DNA from: Pseudomonadales bacterium
GTDB lineage: Bacteria; Pseudomonadota; Gammaproteobacteria; Pseudomonadales; Halieaceae
Reading direction: 5' to 3'
DNA length: 64,000 nt
NCBI GenBank assembly: GCA_024234855.1
Contig: JACKNN010000003.1
Span: 62,001-126,000, forward strand
The notes beneath the pieces are model-generated. The model was not told the DNA's origin. It searched no databases and saw nothing but the letters and a program-made list of their open reading frames with translations. How positions within the stretch are numbered: position 1 is the stretch's first letter; every line of letters begins with the position of its first letter. Below are positions 1 through 7,723 of the stretch, in pieces. Both the position numbers and the translations under genes were made by a program.

Positions 1-148
1 CATCGGCCGGTAGCGCCGCCAGGGCGGCGCTGCTGATAGTGGCGGTCGCGCACCAGCAAGTCTCGGCCGGCAGGCCAGCGGCCAGCGCGCACGCGTTGTT
101 CCCGCCGCACCGGGGGCAGGTTTTCAGCCATTGTTCAGGTGCTGTCAC
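1..148 (-). CDS. Cysteine-rich CWC family protein, N-terminal part (runs off window)
   Basis: This is a partial small gene of about 49 visible codons, cut by the left window edge. The GTG start at 148 is preceded by AAGGG at a good Shine-Dalgarno distance. The peptide begins V-T-A-P-E-Q-W-L-K and carries CPRCGG around residues 10-15, another Cys, then ETCWCA around residues 31-36. The spacing CPxCG ... CWC is the hallmark of the small cysteine-rich CWC family, presumed metal-binding and without an established function. It is divergent from the Smr gene, and the 64 bp between the two starts hold a candidate shared promoter. The length and C-terminus cannot be seen. Assignment rests on the cysteine pattern only. 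Confidence 0.6.
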   Translation of the reverse strand, partial: MTAPEQWLKTCPRCGGNNACALAAGLPAETCWCATATISSAALAALPAD

Positions 149-154
149 GGGCCC

Positions 155-188
155 TTGTTACTCCGCCGGTATTACCGGGGCTATAATA
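155..188. promoter_or_regulatory. Candidate bidirectional promoter between the CWC gene and smr
   Basis: A perfect TATAAT lies at 182-187 on the plus strand, about 26 nt before the smr start. The same 7 bp read on the minus strand give TATTAT (188-183), about 35 nt before the CWC start. The nearest plus-strand -35 candidate (TTACTC, 158-163, 18 nt spacing) is weak. The -10 overlap is seen directly; activity in both directions is inference. Confidence 0.4.
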
Positions 189-212
189 GCGGACTCATGG
201 CGGGGTGTAAGC

Positions 213-824
213 ATGGCCAGTGACGAAGACAAGGGTTTTATCGATGAAATGGCGGACGTGGTGCCGCTCAAGCGGGCGCCGCGGGTTGCGCTGCGCGGCA
301 AAACCCAGGCGGAACGCGATACCTCCCTGGAGCGGCGTCGTGAGGCGGCGGTGCAGGGTCCGCCGCGCGATCGCAATACCCTCACCGAGCGCGGCATCGT
401 CCCGCTGGACGCCTGGTATGTTATGGAATTCAAGCGCCCCGGTGTCCAGAACGGCGTTTTTCGCCGGCTCAGGCAGGGTCGCTACGAGAGTGAGGCCCGC
501 CTCGATTTGCACCGCCTGACCGCTGCCGGTGCGCGCAGGGAGTTATTCGAGTTTATCGAGGAATCGCACTTGCTGGGCCTGCGCACGGTGCTTGTCATTC
601 ACGGCAAGGGCCAGTCCAGGGCCGAGCAGGAGCGCAGTTCGCTCCTCAAGGGTTGTACCGACCACTGGCTGCGGGAGCTCGAGACGGTGCAGGCCTTCGC
701 CAGCGCCCAGCCCCAGCACGGTGGTACCGGCGCGGTGTATGTGCTGTTGCGCAAGAGCGAGGAGAAAAAGCGGGAGAATCGGGAGAAGTTTTCCAAGGGG
801 CGGGTGCCTTACGATCCGGTTTAG
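213..824 (+). CDS. Smr domain protein (SmrA/SmrB-like putative nuclease)
   Basis: This 203-residue protein has a charged N-terminal half and a C-terminal Smr domain. The Smr signatures are LDLHR at about residues 97-101 and VIHGKG at about 128-133. Stand-alone Smr proteins of gammaproteobacteria are nucleases; SmrB cleaves mRNA between collided ribosomes, and SmrA is its less understood relative. Which one this is cannot be settled here, so no symbol is given. The ATG at 213 is preferred over upstream in-frame starts because it lies just downstream of a TATAAT box and the upstream reading frame covers the divergent promoter. The tail is very basic (KSEEKKRENREKFSKGR), as expected for RNA binding. 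Confidence 0.85.
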   Translation: MASDEDKGFIDEMADVVPLKRAPRVALRGKTQAERDTSLERRREAAVQGPPRDRNTLTERGIVPLDAWYVMEFKRPGVQNGVFRRLRQGRYESEARLDLHRLTAAGARRELFEFIEESHLLGLRTVLVIHGKGQSRAEQERSSLLKGCTDHWLRELETVQAFASAQPQHGGTGAVYVLLRKSEEKKRENREKFSKGRVPYDPV

Positions 825-860
825 GATGGAGCTGAACATGGCCCGATCGTTTCGAGAGGG

Positions 861-890
861 CCGGGCAGGCATCGCCCTGCCACTGCCCGG
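861..890. repeat. Inverted repeat between convergent genes
   Basis: CCGGGCAG (861-868) and CTGCCCGG (883-890) can form an 8-bp stem in the 85-bp gap between two convergent genes. No U-run follows on either strand, so a bidirectional terminator is possible but unproven. Confidence 0.35.
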
Positions 891-909
891 GCTCCGGCCG
901 GCGCAGGAC

Positions 910-1200
910 TTAAACAGCACCCGCGGCGACAAGAATCTCCAGATACTCCACCCCATGCCGATGCGTCTTCACGATATCGAGCACCGACCTGCCGTCGCGC
1001 CCGGTGGCATTGATATCGCGCTTTTCGGCTATAAAAAAACCGACAAACAGCTCAAAATCTTCCGGTCGCATACTCTGGTAAGCCTTCAGCAGCATATGGA
1101 AGTTCTCGTCCGTACCGTCATAGGAACGCACCCGCAGGAAACTCCTGACATGGTCTTCCGTCCATACCTCGTCCAGCACCTTTTCCTTGTCCTTTCTCAT
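910..1200 (-). CDS. PA4642-family conserved small protein
   Basis: A 96-residue protein starting MRKDKEKVLDEVW, with the conserved run of a gammaproteobacterial family typified by P. aeruginosa PA4642 (MRKDKK..., a DDFExFxGFF-like core, a C-terminal helix). Here the core reads MRPEDFELFVGFF. The function is unknown. It has no signal peptide, membrane segment or cysteine. The ATG at 1200 has GGGGAG upstream at about 7 nt, so I prefer it to the in-frame ATG at 1242, which would overlap gatB. It follows gatB by 13 bp in the same direction and is probably cotranscribed with gatCAB. Confidence 0.7.
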   Translation of the reverse strand: MRKDKEKVLDEVWTEDHVRSFLRVRSYDGTDENFHMLLKAYQSMRPEDFELFVGFFIAEKRDINATGRDGRSVLDIVKTHRHGVEYLEILVAAGAV

Positions 1201-1213
1201 GCCGTTGCTCCCC

Positions 1214-2656
1214 TTACACCAGCTTCTTCGCCAGTAAGTCATTGACCATCTGCGGGTTCGCCTGGCCTTTGGAAAGTTTCATCACCTGGCCGACGAAAAA
1301 ACCCACCAGTTTCTTGCGCCGGTCTTCATCAGCGGCGAGGTACTGCGCCACCTGGTTGGCGTTGGCGGCGATTACCGCGTCGACCATGCCCTCCAACTCG
1401 CCAGTGTCGCTCACCTGCTGCAGGCCGCGAGCCGCGATGATCTCGTCGGCGCTCCCAGCGCCTTGCCACATGGCCTCAAACACCTGCTTGGCGATCTTGC
1501 CCGAGATACTGTTATCCAGGATGCGTTTGATCAGGCCGCCCAGGGCGGGTGCGCTGACCGGGCAGTCGTTCAGGCTTAGCTCGCCCCGGTTCAGTTGGCC
1601 GAGCAACTCCACCTGTACCCAGTTGGCGGCGATTTTTGCATCGCCGCAAGCAGCGACCACGGCTTCAAAATAGGCGGCCAATTCGCGGCTGTCCGCCAGT
1701 ACGTTGGCGTCGTAGTGGCCCAGGCCGTACTGCTCGACAAAGCGGTGGCGTTTTTCGGTCGGCAGCTCCGGCAGGTCGGCGCGAACGCTTTCTATATAGG
1801 CCTCGTCGATGACGACAGGCAACAGGTCGGGCTCCGGGAAGTAGCGATAGTCGTTGGCGACTTCCTTGCTGCGCATGGGGCGGGTCTCGTCCAGGTCGGC
1901 GTCGTACAGGCGGGTCTCCTGGACGATTTTGCCGCCGTCCTCGAGGATCTCCGCCTGCCGCTCGAATTCGTGGCGAATCGCCTTCTCGACAAAACGGAAG
2001 GAGTTGACGTTCTTGATCTCCGCCCGCGTGCCCAGGGTGTCGGAACCCGGTGGCCGCAGCGAGATGTTGATATCGCAACGCATGGAGCCTTCGGCCATGT
2101 TGCCGTCGGAAATGCCCAGGTAAGTGACCAGGCTGTGCAGGGCCTTCAGGTAGGCTACCGCCTCGGCGGCGCTGCGCAGGTCGGGTTCGGACACGATTTC
2201 CAGCAGCGGGGTGCCCGCCCGGTTGAGGTCGATGCCAGTCTGGCCGTGAAAATCCTCGTGCAGCGACTTGCCCGCATCTTCTTCCAGGTGGGCACGGGTG
2301 ATACCTATGGCGCGGGTAGTGCCGTCCTCGAGCTGGATCTCAAAGCTGCCGCGACCGACGATGGGAGCCTCGAACTGGCTGATCTGGTAGCCCTTGGGCA
2401 GGTCCGGGTAAAAATAATTCTTGCGGTCGAACACCGAGCGCCGGCCAATGTCCGCGCCAATACCGAGCCCGAACATGACGGCGTAGCGCACCGCCAGGGC
2501 GTTCAGTACCGGCAGCATGCCGGGCATGGCCAGGTCGACGGCGCTGGCCTGGGTGTTGGGCTCGGCGCCAAATGTGGTGGCTGAACCGGAAAATATCTTT
2601 GAGCGGGTGGCGAGCTGCAGGTGGACCTCAAGCCCGATCACGGTCTCCCATTGCAT
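1214..2656 (-). CDS. gatB: Aspartyl/glutamyl-tRNA(Asn/Gln) amidotransferase subunit B
   Basis: A 480-residue GatB, the kinase/tRNA-binding subunit of the GatCAB transamidosome. It phosphorylates Glu-tRNA(Gln) or Asp-tRNA(Asn) and directs ammonia from GatA. The N-terminus (MQWETVIGLEVHLQL) is the typical GatB opening. The central catalytic cradle is followed by the helical and YqeY-like tail that holds the tRNA (about 335-480, ending VNDLLAKKLV). The frame stays open far upstream into gatA, but the start is fixed at 2656 by homology and by a one-base TGATG overlap with the gatA stop. GatCAB implies that this organism makes Gln-tRNA or Asn-tRNA indirectly, or keeps it as a second route. Confidence 0.96.
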   Translation of the reverse strand: MQWETVIGLEVHLQLATRSKIFSGSATTFGAEPNTQASAVDLAMPGMLPVLNALAVRYAVMFGLGIGADIGRRSVFDRKNYFYPDLPKGYQISQFEAPIVGRGSFEIQLEDGTTRAIGITRAHLEEDAGKSLHEDFHGQTGIDLNRAGTPLLEIVSEPDLRSAAEAVAYLKALHSLVTYLGISDGNMAEGSMRCDINISLRPPGSDTLGTRAEIKNVNSFRFVEKAIRHEFERQAEILEDGGKIVQETRLYDADLDETRPMRSKEVANDYRYFPEPDLLPVVIDEAYIESVRADLPELPTEKRHRFVEQYGLGHYDANVLADSRELAAYFEAVVAACGDAKIAANWVQVELLGQLNRGELSLNDCPVSAPALGGLIKRILDNSISGKIAKQVFEAMWQGAGSADEIIAARGLQQVSDTGELEGMVDAVIAANANQVAQYLAADEDRRKKLVGFFVGQVMKLSKGQANPQMVNDLLAKKLV

Positions 2657-4122
2657 CAGGCGGCCCCCCCGATAGCGCCCGCCGGGCGCTGCAGGTGCCA
2701 GTCTGTCGCGAGTTGGTAACGGTGGGCGACATTGAGTAGCTGCGACTCGCCGAAGTGGCGGCCGATCAGCTGCAAGCCCACCGGTTTGCCGTCGACGAAG
2801 CCGGCGGGTATGGACATGCCGGGCAGGCCCGCGAGGTTGACCGCGAGGGTGTAAATATCTTCCAGGTACATGGCGACCGGGTCGTCGGATTTCGCTCCCA
2901 GGGCGAAAGCGGGGCCGGGCGTGGTGGGCCCGGCGATGACATCCACCTGCTCGAAACAGGCAGTGAAATCCTGCTTTATCAGCCGCCGCACCTGCTGTGC
3001 CTTTTTGTAGTAGGCGTCGTAATAGCCGGCCGACAGGGCATAGGTGCCGATGAGGATGCGGCGTTTTACCTCGGCGCCGAAACCCTCTTCCCGGGTGCGG
3101 GTGTACAGATCGTGCAGATCGATGGGGTCGCTGCAACGGTGGCCGTAGCGCACGCCGTCAAAGCGCGACAGGTTGGTGGATGCCTCCGCCGGCGCAATCA
3201 CGTAATAGGTGGGGATGGTGAGGTGACTGTGGGGCAGCGAGACCTCTACCAGCGTGGCGCCCTGGGCTTCAAATTCTTTCAGCGCCTGCTCTATGCGCCG
3301 GGCGGTGCCGGCCTGCAGCCCCTCACCGAAATATTCTTTTGGCAGGCCGATACGCAGGCCCTGCAGGCTGTCGCCCAGTCGGGCGGTGTAGTCCTCGGCG
3401 GGCAACTCGGATGAAGTGGAATCCAGCGGATCGTAGCCGGCCATGCTATTGAGCAGCAGCGCGCAGTCCTCCGCGCTGTGGGCCATGGGACCGGCCTGGT
3501 CGAGGCTGGAGGCGAAAGCGACCATACCCAGGCGGGATACCCGGCCATAGGTGGGCTTGATACCGGTGATACCGCAAAAGGCGGCGGGTTGACGGATGGA
3601 GCCCCCGGTGTCGGTGCCGGTGGCGGCCGGCGCCAGCAGCGCCGCTACCGCCGCGGCGGAGCCGCCGGAGGAGCCGCCGGGTACCAGGCTGCTATCCCAG
3701 GGATTGCGCACCGGGCCGTAGTAGCTGCTTTCACTGGATGAGCCCATGGCGAACTCGTCCATATTGGTCTTGCCGAGAATAACAGCCCCCTCCCGGTTGA
3801 ACTTATCGATCAGGGTGGCGTCATAGGGTGGTACGAAGTTGTCGAGCATGCGCGATCCGCAACTGGTGCGGATGCCGTTGGTACAAAAAATGTCCTTGTG
3901 GGCGATGGGTATACCGGTCAGTGTGGCGGCTTCACCGGCGGCAATTCGCTCGTCCGCCGCTGCTGCTGCCGCCAGTACAGCGGTTTCATCCACGGTGATA
4001 AAGCTGTTGTAGCCGGGGTCCAGTGCGGCGATCCGGTCGAGGAAGCACCGGCTCAGTTCCACACTTGTAAACTGCTTTGCTCGCAGCCCGGCGATCAGCT
4101 GGGCGACGGATTTGTCATGCAT
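2656..4122 (-). CDS. gatA: Aspartyl/glutamyl-tRNA(Asn/Gln) amidotransferase subunit A
   Basis: A 488-residue amidase that hydrolyses glutamine and supplies ammonia to GatB. The amidase-signature triad is visible: Lys76 (IPIAHKD), cis-Ser151 in PGGSSGGSAAA, and the nucleophile Ser175 in TDTGGSIRQPA. Length is normal for GatA. The ATG at 4122 lies 30 bp after the gatC stop, and the stop overlaps the gatB start by one base, so the three subunits are translationally linked. Confidence 0.97.
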   Translation of the reverse strand: MHDKSVAQLIAGLRAKQFTSVELSRCFLDRIAALDPGYNSFITVDETAVLAAAAAADERIAAGEAATLTGIPIAHKDIFCTNGIRTSCGSRMLDNFVPPYDATLIDKFNREGAVILGKTNMDEFAMGSSSESSYYGPVRNPWDSSLVPGGSSGGSAAAVAALLAPAATGTDTGGSIRQPAAFCGITGIKPTYGRVSRLGMVAFASSLDQAGPMAHSAEDCALLLNSMAGYDPLDSTSSELPAEDYTARLGDSLQGLRIGLPKEYFGEGLQAGTARRIEQALKEFEAQGATLVEVSLPHSHLTIPTYYVIAPAEASTNLSRFDGVRYGHRCSDPIDLHDLYTRTREEGFGAEVKRRILIGTYALSAGYYDAYYKKAQQVRRLIKQDFTACFEQVDVIAGPTTPGPAFALGAKSDDPVAMYLEDIYTLAVNLAGLPGMSIPAGFVDGKPVGLQLIGRHFGESQLLNVAHRYQLATDWHLQRPAGAIGGAA

Positions 4123-4152
4123 ACTGAATATCCTGTTGCGGCCCGATGGCCG

Positions 4153-4440
4153 CTATTCGACCACCCGGGGAACGAGGTAGAGACCGTTCTCCACGGCGGG
4201 GGCAATAGCCTGGAAGGCGTCCCGGCGATTTTCCTCGGTGACTTCATCGGCGCGCAGGCGCTGTACGGCATCCAGGGGGTTGGCCATGGGCTCCACGTCG
4301 CTGGTATCGACGGCCTGGAGCTGGTCCACCATACCCAGGATTTCGGTAATCCGCTGGGTGACTTCGCCGATCTGGCCGGGCGCGATACGAATGCGCGCGA
4401 GCTCGGCAATCTTTTCTATCTCGTCCTGCTCAATCGCCAT
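4153..4440 (-). CDS. gatC: Aspartyl/glutamyl-tRNA(Asn/Gln) amidotransferase subunit C
   Basis: A 95-residue GatC, the belt-like stabiliser that wraps the GatA-GatB interface. Family features are the N-terminal helix (EIEKIAELARIRI), the central VEPMANPLDAVQRLRADEV segment (the usual 'PM.....LR.D' GatC motif) and the C-terminal NGLYLVPRVVE. It is the first gene of gatCAB and is divergent from mreB, as in Pseudomonas. Confidence 0.95.
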   Translation of the reverse strand: MAIEQDEIEKIAELARIRIAPGQIGEVTQRITEILGMVDQLQAVDTSDVEPMANPLDAVQRLRADEVTEENRRDAFQAIAPAVENGLYLVPRVVE

Positions 4441-4460
4441 TGTATTTTAAACCGGAAAGG

Positions 4461-4477
4461 GCTGCCTCCGGGGCAGC
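4461..4477 (-). repeat. Small hairpin in the gatC leader
   Basis: GCTGCC (4461-4466) and GGCAGC (4472-4477) flank a 5-nt loop, 21 bp upstream of the gatC start. It would form in the gatC leader RNA. A regulatory role is not shown. Confidence 0.3.
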
Positions 4478-4505
4478 GGGGGCGTAAAGTTATCATATTT
4501 GCGCC

Positions 4506-4534
4506 TTGCCCAAAATCCCCGCGGTTGATACAGT
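4506..4534 (+). promoter_or_regulatory. Candidate sigma-70 promoter for mreB
   Basis: TTGCCC (4506-4511) and TACAGT (4529-4534) are separated by 17 nt in the gatC-mreB divergent gap. This would leave an mreB leader of about 155 nt. Both boxes are imperfect, so other starts are possible. Confidence 0.35.
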
Positions 4535-4697
4535 TGCCGGAAAATTACAACTCCGAGAAAACAACTGCCGCCGCAGCACTACAGGGCCATTTCCGGCCCG
4601 TCCTGGCCATCGGTTATGGTCCGGAGGTGGTGGGTAGGGAAGCATGCAGGACTCCGCACCGGGGTTCCCCGTCGTACTCAGAAGGTAGTAAAAATCA

Positions 4698-5735
4698 ATG
4701 TTGAAAAAGCTGCGCGGAGTGTTCTCTAACGACCTCTCCATCGATTTGGGTACGGCCAATACCCTGATCTACGTGCGCGACAAAGGAATTGTGCTGAATG
4801 AGCCCTCGGTCGTGGCCATTCGCATCCACAATGGCCAGAAGACCATAGAGGCAGTCGGCACCGAGGCAAAACGTATGCTGGGCCGTACGCCGGGCAATAT
4901 TACCGCCATCCGTCCCCTGAAAGACGGCGTTATCGCCGATTTCCAGGTTACCGAGAAAATGCTGCAGCATTTTATTGCCAAGGTGCACGAGAGCAAGTTT
5001 ATCCGCCCCAGTCCCCGGGTGCTGGTCTGCGTGCCCTGTATGTCCACCCAGGTGGAGCGTCGCGCCATCCGCGAGTCCGCGCTCAGCGCGGGCGCCAGGG
5101 AAGTGCGCCTGATCGAGGAGCCCATGGCCGCCGCTATCGGCGCCGGACTCAGTGTCGAGGAGGCCAGCGGTTGCATGGTGGTCGATGTGGGCGGGGGCAC
5201 CACCGAGATAGCGATTATCTCCCTCAATGGCGTTGTGTACCGCGATTCACTGCGCATTGGCGGTGATCGCTTCGATGAAGCCATTGTCGCCCATGTGCGC
5301 CGCCGCTATGGCAGCCTGATCGGCGATGCCACGGCGGAGCGCATCAAGGAGGAGATAGGCTGCGCCTTTGCCGGCAGCGAACTGCGCGAGATCGACGTGC
5401 GCGGGCGCAACCTCGCCGAGGGGGTACCCCGCAGCTTTACCCTCAACAGCGACGAAATACTCGAGTCGCTGCAGGACCCGCTGTCGTCGATTGTGCAGGC
5501 GGTAAAATCCGCGCTGGAACAATCCCCGCCGGAGCTGGCGGCGGACATCGCCGAGAGTGGCATCGTGCTGACCGGCGGGGGCGCCCTGCTGCGCGACCTG
5601 GACCGGCTGATCTCCGAGGAGACCGGCTTGCCGGTGATTGTGGCGGAAGATCCACTGACCTGCGTCGCCCGCGGCGGCGGCATGGCCATGGAGCGGATGG
5701 ATCGACACACGATGGACCTGCTGTCAACGGAGTGA
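4698..5735 (+). CDS. mreB: Rod shape-determining actin-like protein MreB
   Basis: A 345-residue bacterial actin that forms membrane-associated filaments guiding lateral wall synthesis by the Rod complex. The N-terminus (MLKKLRGVFSNDLSIDLGTANTLIY) carries the amphipathic membrane-binding segment and the phosphate-1 nucleotide loop DLGTANT. The phosphate-2 loop is VVDVGGGTTEIA at about residues 161-172, and the adenosine motif is GIVLTGGGALLRDLD at about 288-302. Length is standard. It is the first gene of mreBCD-maf-rng. A short hairpin after its stop separates it from mreC. Confidence 0.98.
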   Translation: MLKKLRGVFSNDLSIDLGTANTLIYVRDKGIVLNEPSVVAIRIHNGQKTIEAVGTEAKRMLGRTPGNITAIRPLKDGVIADFQVTEKMLQHFIAKVHESKFIRPSPRVLVCVPCMSTQVERRAIRESALSAGAREVRLIEEPMAAAIGAGLSVEEASGCMVVDVGGGTTEIAIISLNGVVYRDSLRIGGDRFDEAIVAHVRRRYGSLIGDATAERIKEEIGCAFAGSELREIDVRGRNLAEGVPRSFTLNSDEILESLQDPLSSIVQAVKSALEQSPPELAADIAESGIVLTGGGALLRDLDRLISEETGLPVIVAEDPLTCVARGGGMAMERMDRHTMDLLSTE

Positions 5736-5749
5736 TTGTCTGCATGCAA

Positions 5750-5770
5750 AGCCCGCACCCGTGGCGGGCT
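5750..5770 (+). repeat. Intercistronic hairpin between mreB and mreC
   Basis: AGCCCGC (5750-5756) and GCGGGCT (5764-5770) form a perfect 7-bp stem with a 7-nt loop. It ends 3 nt before the mreC Shine-Dalgarno GAGGAA (5774-5779). No U-run follows, so it is more likely an mRNA-processing, stability or translation-control element than a full terminator. Confidence 0.55.
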
Positions 5771-5785
5771 GACGAGGAACACTGA

Positions 5786-6631
5786 ATCAAGCCGCTATTC
5801 GTCAAACAGTCCTCATTCGGGCTGCGCCTGTTGCTGGCGATTCTGGTGATCCTCAGCCTGATCACTGCCGACCTGCGCTACCAGCGCCTGGAAACGACCC
5901 GCTCCGTGCTGGACACGCTCGGTGCCCCCATCTATTGGCTGGCAGACCTGCCGGTGCGCCTGCGGGACTGGGGCGAGGAGCACCTGCAGTCCAGGGCCGA
6001 GATACAGGAAGAGAACGAGCGCCTGACTCGCGAAAACCTGGTCTTGCAGGGCCGTTCCCAGCAAATGGCCGCCCTGCAGGCGGAAAATGTACGCCTGCGC
6101 GCGCTCCTGAATTCCACCGCCATGCTGCGTGACGACGTGCTGGTGGCCGAATTGGTCGGCGTGTCCCCGGACCCTGTCCGCCACCAACTGGTGTTGAACA
6201 AGGGGGAGAGGGACGGCGTATTCGTCGGCCAGCCCCTGATCGACGCTGACGGGCTGATGGGCCAGATCGTGGAAGTCAGCAGCGGCACCTCCCGCGCCCT
6301 GCTGATAACCGACGCCACCCACTCCATCCCGGTGCAGGTCAATCGCAATGGCGTGCGGGCGATAGCTGAGGGCACGGGTTCCCTGGGCGCCCTGGAGATC
6401 CGCCATGTATCCGCCACCACGGATATCCAGGTTGGTGACCTGCTTGAAACCTCGGGCCTGGGCGGGCGCTTTCCGGGTGGCTACCCGGTAGCCGTAGTGA
6501 CGGAGATCGACCGGGACCCCGGCAAGATGTTCGCCCATGTGGTTGCGAGACCCAGTGCGGCGCTCGACCGCAGTCGCCATATTCTGCTGGTTTTCGCCAC
6601 TCACTCCACCGACGCCAGTCCGGAACCCTGA
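5786..6631 (+). CDS. mreC: Rod shape-determining protein MreC (apparent ATC start)
   Basis: A 281-residue inner-membrane protein of the elongasome linking MreB to the periplasmic synthases. Residues 2-14 (KPLFVKQSSFGLR) match the cytoplasmic N-terminus of MreC. A single membrane helix follows (about 15-30), then a coiled coil (about 68-112, rich in E, L and Q) and the beta-barrel domain (about 120-270). The conserved N-terminus begins exactly at an ATC codon (5786) that directly follows an in-frame TGA, with GAGGAA 6 nt upstream. No ATG, GTG or TTG lies between the stop and the conserved residues; the first conventional choice is TTG 5831, which would remove the cytoplasmic tail. An ATC start is therefore the best reading, though a base error cannot be excluded. 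Confidence 0.85.
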   Translation: MKPLFVKQSSFGLRLLLAILVILSLITADLRYQRLETTRSVLDTLGAPIYWLADLPVRLRDWGEEHLQSRAEIQEENERLTRENLVLQGRSQQMAALQAENVRLRALLNSTAMLRDDVLVAELVGVSPDPVRHQLVLNKGERDGVFVGQPLIDADGLMGQIVEVSSGTSRALLITDATHSIPVQVNRNGVRAIAEGTGSLGALEIRHVSATTDIQVGDLLETSGLGGRFPGGYPVAVVTEIDRDPGKMFAHVVARPSAALDRSRHILLVFATHSTDASPEP

Positions 6632-6634
6632 GGC

Positions 6635-7123
6635 GTGGTGCAGCAAGGCGCGCATGGCTACTGGGTCATCATTTCCTCCTTCATAGTGGCCTACGTGCTG
6701 GCGGTACTGCCGATGCCGCTATGGTTGTTGTGGGCCCGCCCCGAGTGGGTGGCGCTGGTGCTCATCTACTGGACTATCGCGCTGCCGCACCGGGTGGGGA
6801 TACTGACCGCCCTGGTGCTGGGCATCATGCTCGACGCGCTGGAGGGGGCAGTGCTGGGCCAGAATGCTTTTGCGCTGGTGGTGGTCACGCTGTTGAGCCT
6901 GACCCTGTACCAACGCCTGCGGGTGTTCAGTGTATTGCAGCAGGCCGGCACGGTATTCGTGCTGATCGGTATCAACCAGCTGGTTTGCCAGTGGGTGCAG
7001 AACCTCGAGGGGGTGGGCAGCCCGACCATGCTGTTCCTGCTGCCGGCTGTATCCAGTGCCCTGCTGTGGCCGGTCGTGCTGCGGACCCTGAGGCGCCTGC
7101 GGCGCCATTATATGGTGAACTGA
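6635..7123 (+). CDS. mreD: Rod shape-determining protein MreD
   Basis: A 162-residue polytopic inner-membrane protein of the Rod complex. About five hydrophobic segments span the whole length, and the MreD-like motif ALPHRVGILTALVLGIMLDALEG sits near the middle (residues about 48-70). The start is GTG at 6635, three bases after the mreC stop; the stop abuts the maf ATG (TGAATG). Sequence conservation in this family is low, so context contributes strongly to the call. Confidence 0.92.
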   Translation: MVQQGAHGYWVIISSFIVAYVLAVLPMPLWLLWARPEWVALVLIYWTIALPHRVGILTALVLGIMLDALEGAVLGQNAFALVVVTLLSLTLYQRLRVFSVLQQAGTVFVLIGINQLVCQWVQNLEGVGSPTMLFLLPAVSSALLWPVVLRTLRRLRRHYMVN

Positions 7124-7723
7124 ATGTCCGCCCCGCAACTGGTACTGGCCTCGGCCTCGCCCCGTCGACGGGAATTGCTCGACCAATTGGGCGCCCGCTA
7201 CACCTGTGATCCCGCGGCTATCGATGAAAGTGGCAGGCCCGGCGAGCCGGCCGCGAAGTACGTGGCGCGCATCGCCCGGGAGAAGGCCCTGCGCGTTGCC
7301 GCGCGTTATCCCGGTAACAGCCACGCGGTACTTGCCGCCGACACCGCGGTGGTGGTGGACGGGGAGGTGCTGGGTAAACCGCGAGACCATTTCGATGGCC
7401 TCGACATACTGGCCAGGCTCAGCGGCCGCAGTCATCTGGTGCTGACGGCTGTCTGCCTGGCGCGTGCGGGTAAGCTGAGCGCAGAACTGGTTGAAACCTG
7501 TGTGGAGTTTATAACGCTGACGCCGCAGCTGTGCGAGACCTACCTGGCGACAGACGAGCCCTGGGACAAGGCCGGGGCCTACGCCATCCAGGGCCTCGCC
7601 GGCGCCTTTGTTCGCAGCATCCGCGGTAGCTACAGCAACGTGGTGGGGCTGCCCTTGTGCGAAACCTGGCAGCTGCTGAACGCCCACGGTATCGCCACCC
7701 GCCTGGCGCCGGCCCGTGACTGA
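7124..7723 (+). CDS. maf: Maf-family nucleotide pyrophosphatase
   Basis: A 199-residue Maf/YhdE-type house-cleaning NTP pyrophosphatase, thought to hydrolyse non-canonical nucleotides, or dTTP and UTP. The N-terminal signature LVLASASPRRRELLDQLG (residues 6-23) and the catalytic ADTAVVVDGEVLGKP segment (about 71-85) are intact. The C-terminal IRGSYSNVVGLPL motif is also present. It begins directly at the mreD stop and overlaps rng by 8 nt, keeping the mreBCD-maf-rng order of many gammaproteobacteria. Confidence 0.94.
   Translation: MSAPQLVLASASPRRRELLDQLGARYTCDPAAIDESGRPGEPAAKYVARIAREKALRVAARYPGNSHAVLAADTAVVVDGEVLGKPRDHFDGLDILARLSGRSHLVLTAVCLARAGKLSAELVETCVEFITLTPQLCETYLATDEPWDKAGAYAIQGLAGAFVRSIRGSYSNVVGLPLCETWQLLNAHGIATRLAPARD

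Noticed and set aside
2657..3136. N-terminal extension of gatB into gatA (possible fusion)
   Set aside because: The extension is Arg/Pro-rich out-of-frame gatA sequence, while GatB homology starts exactly at MQWETVIG (2656).
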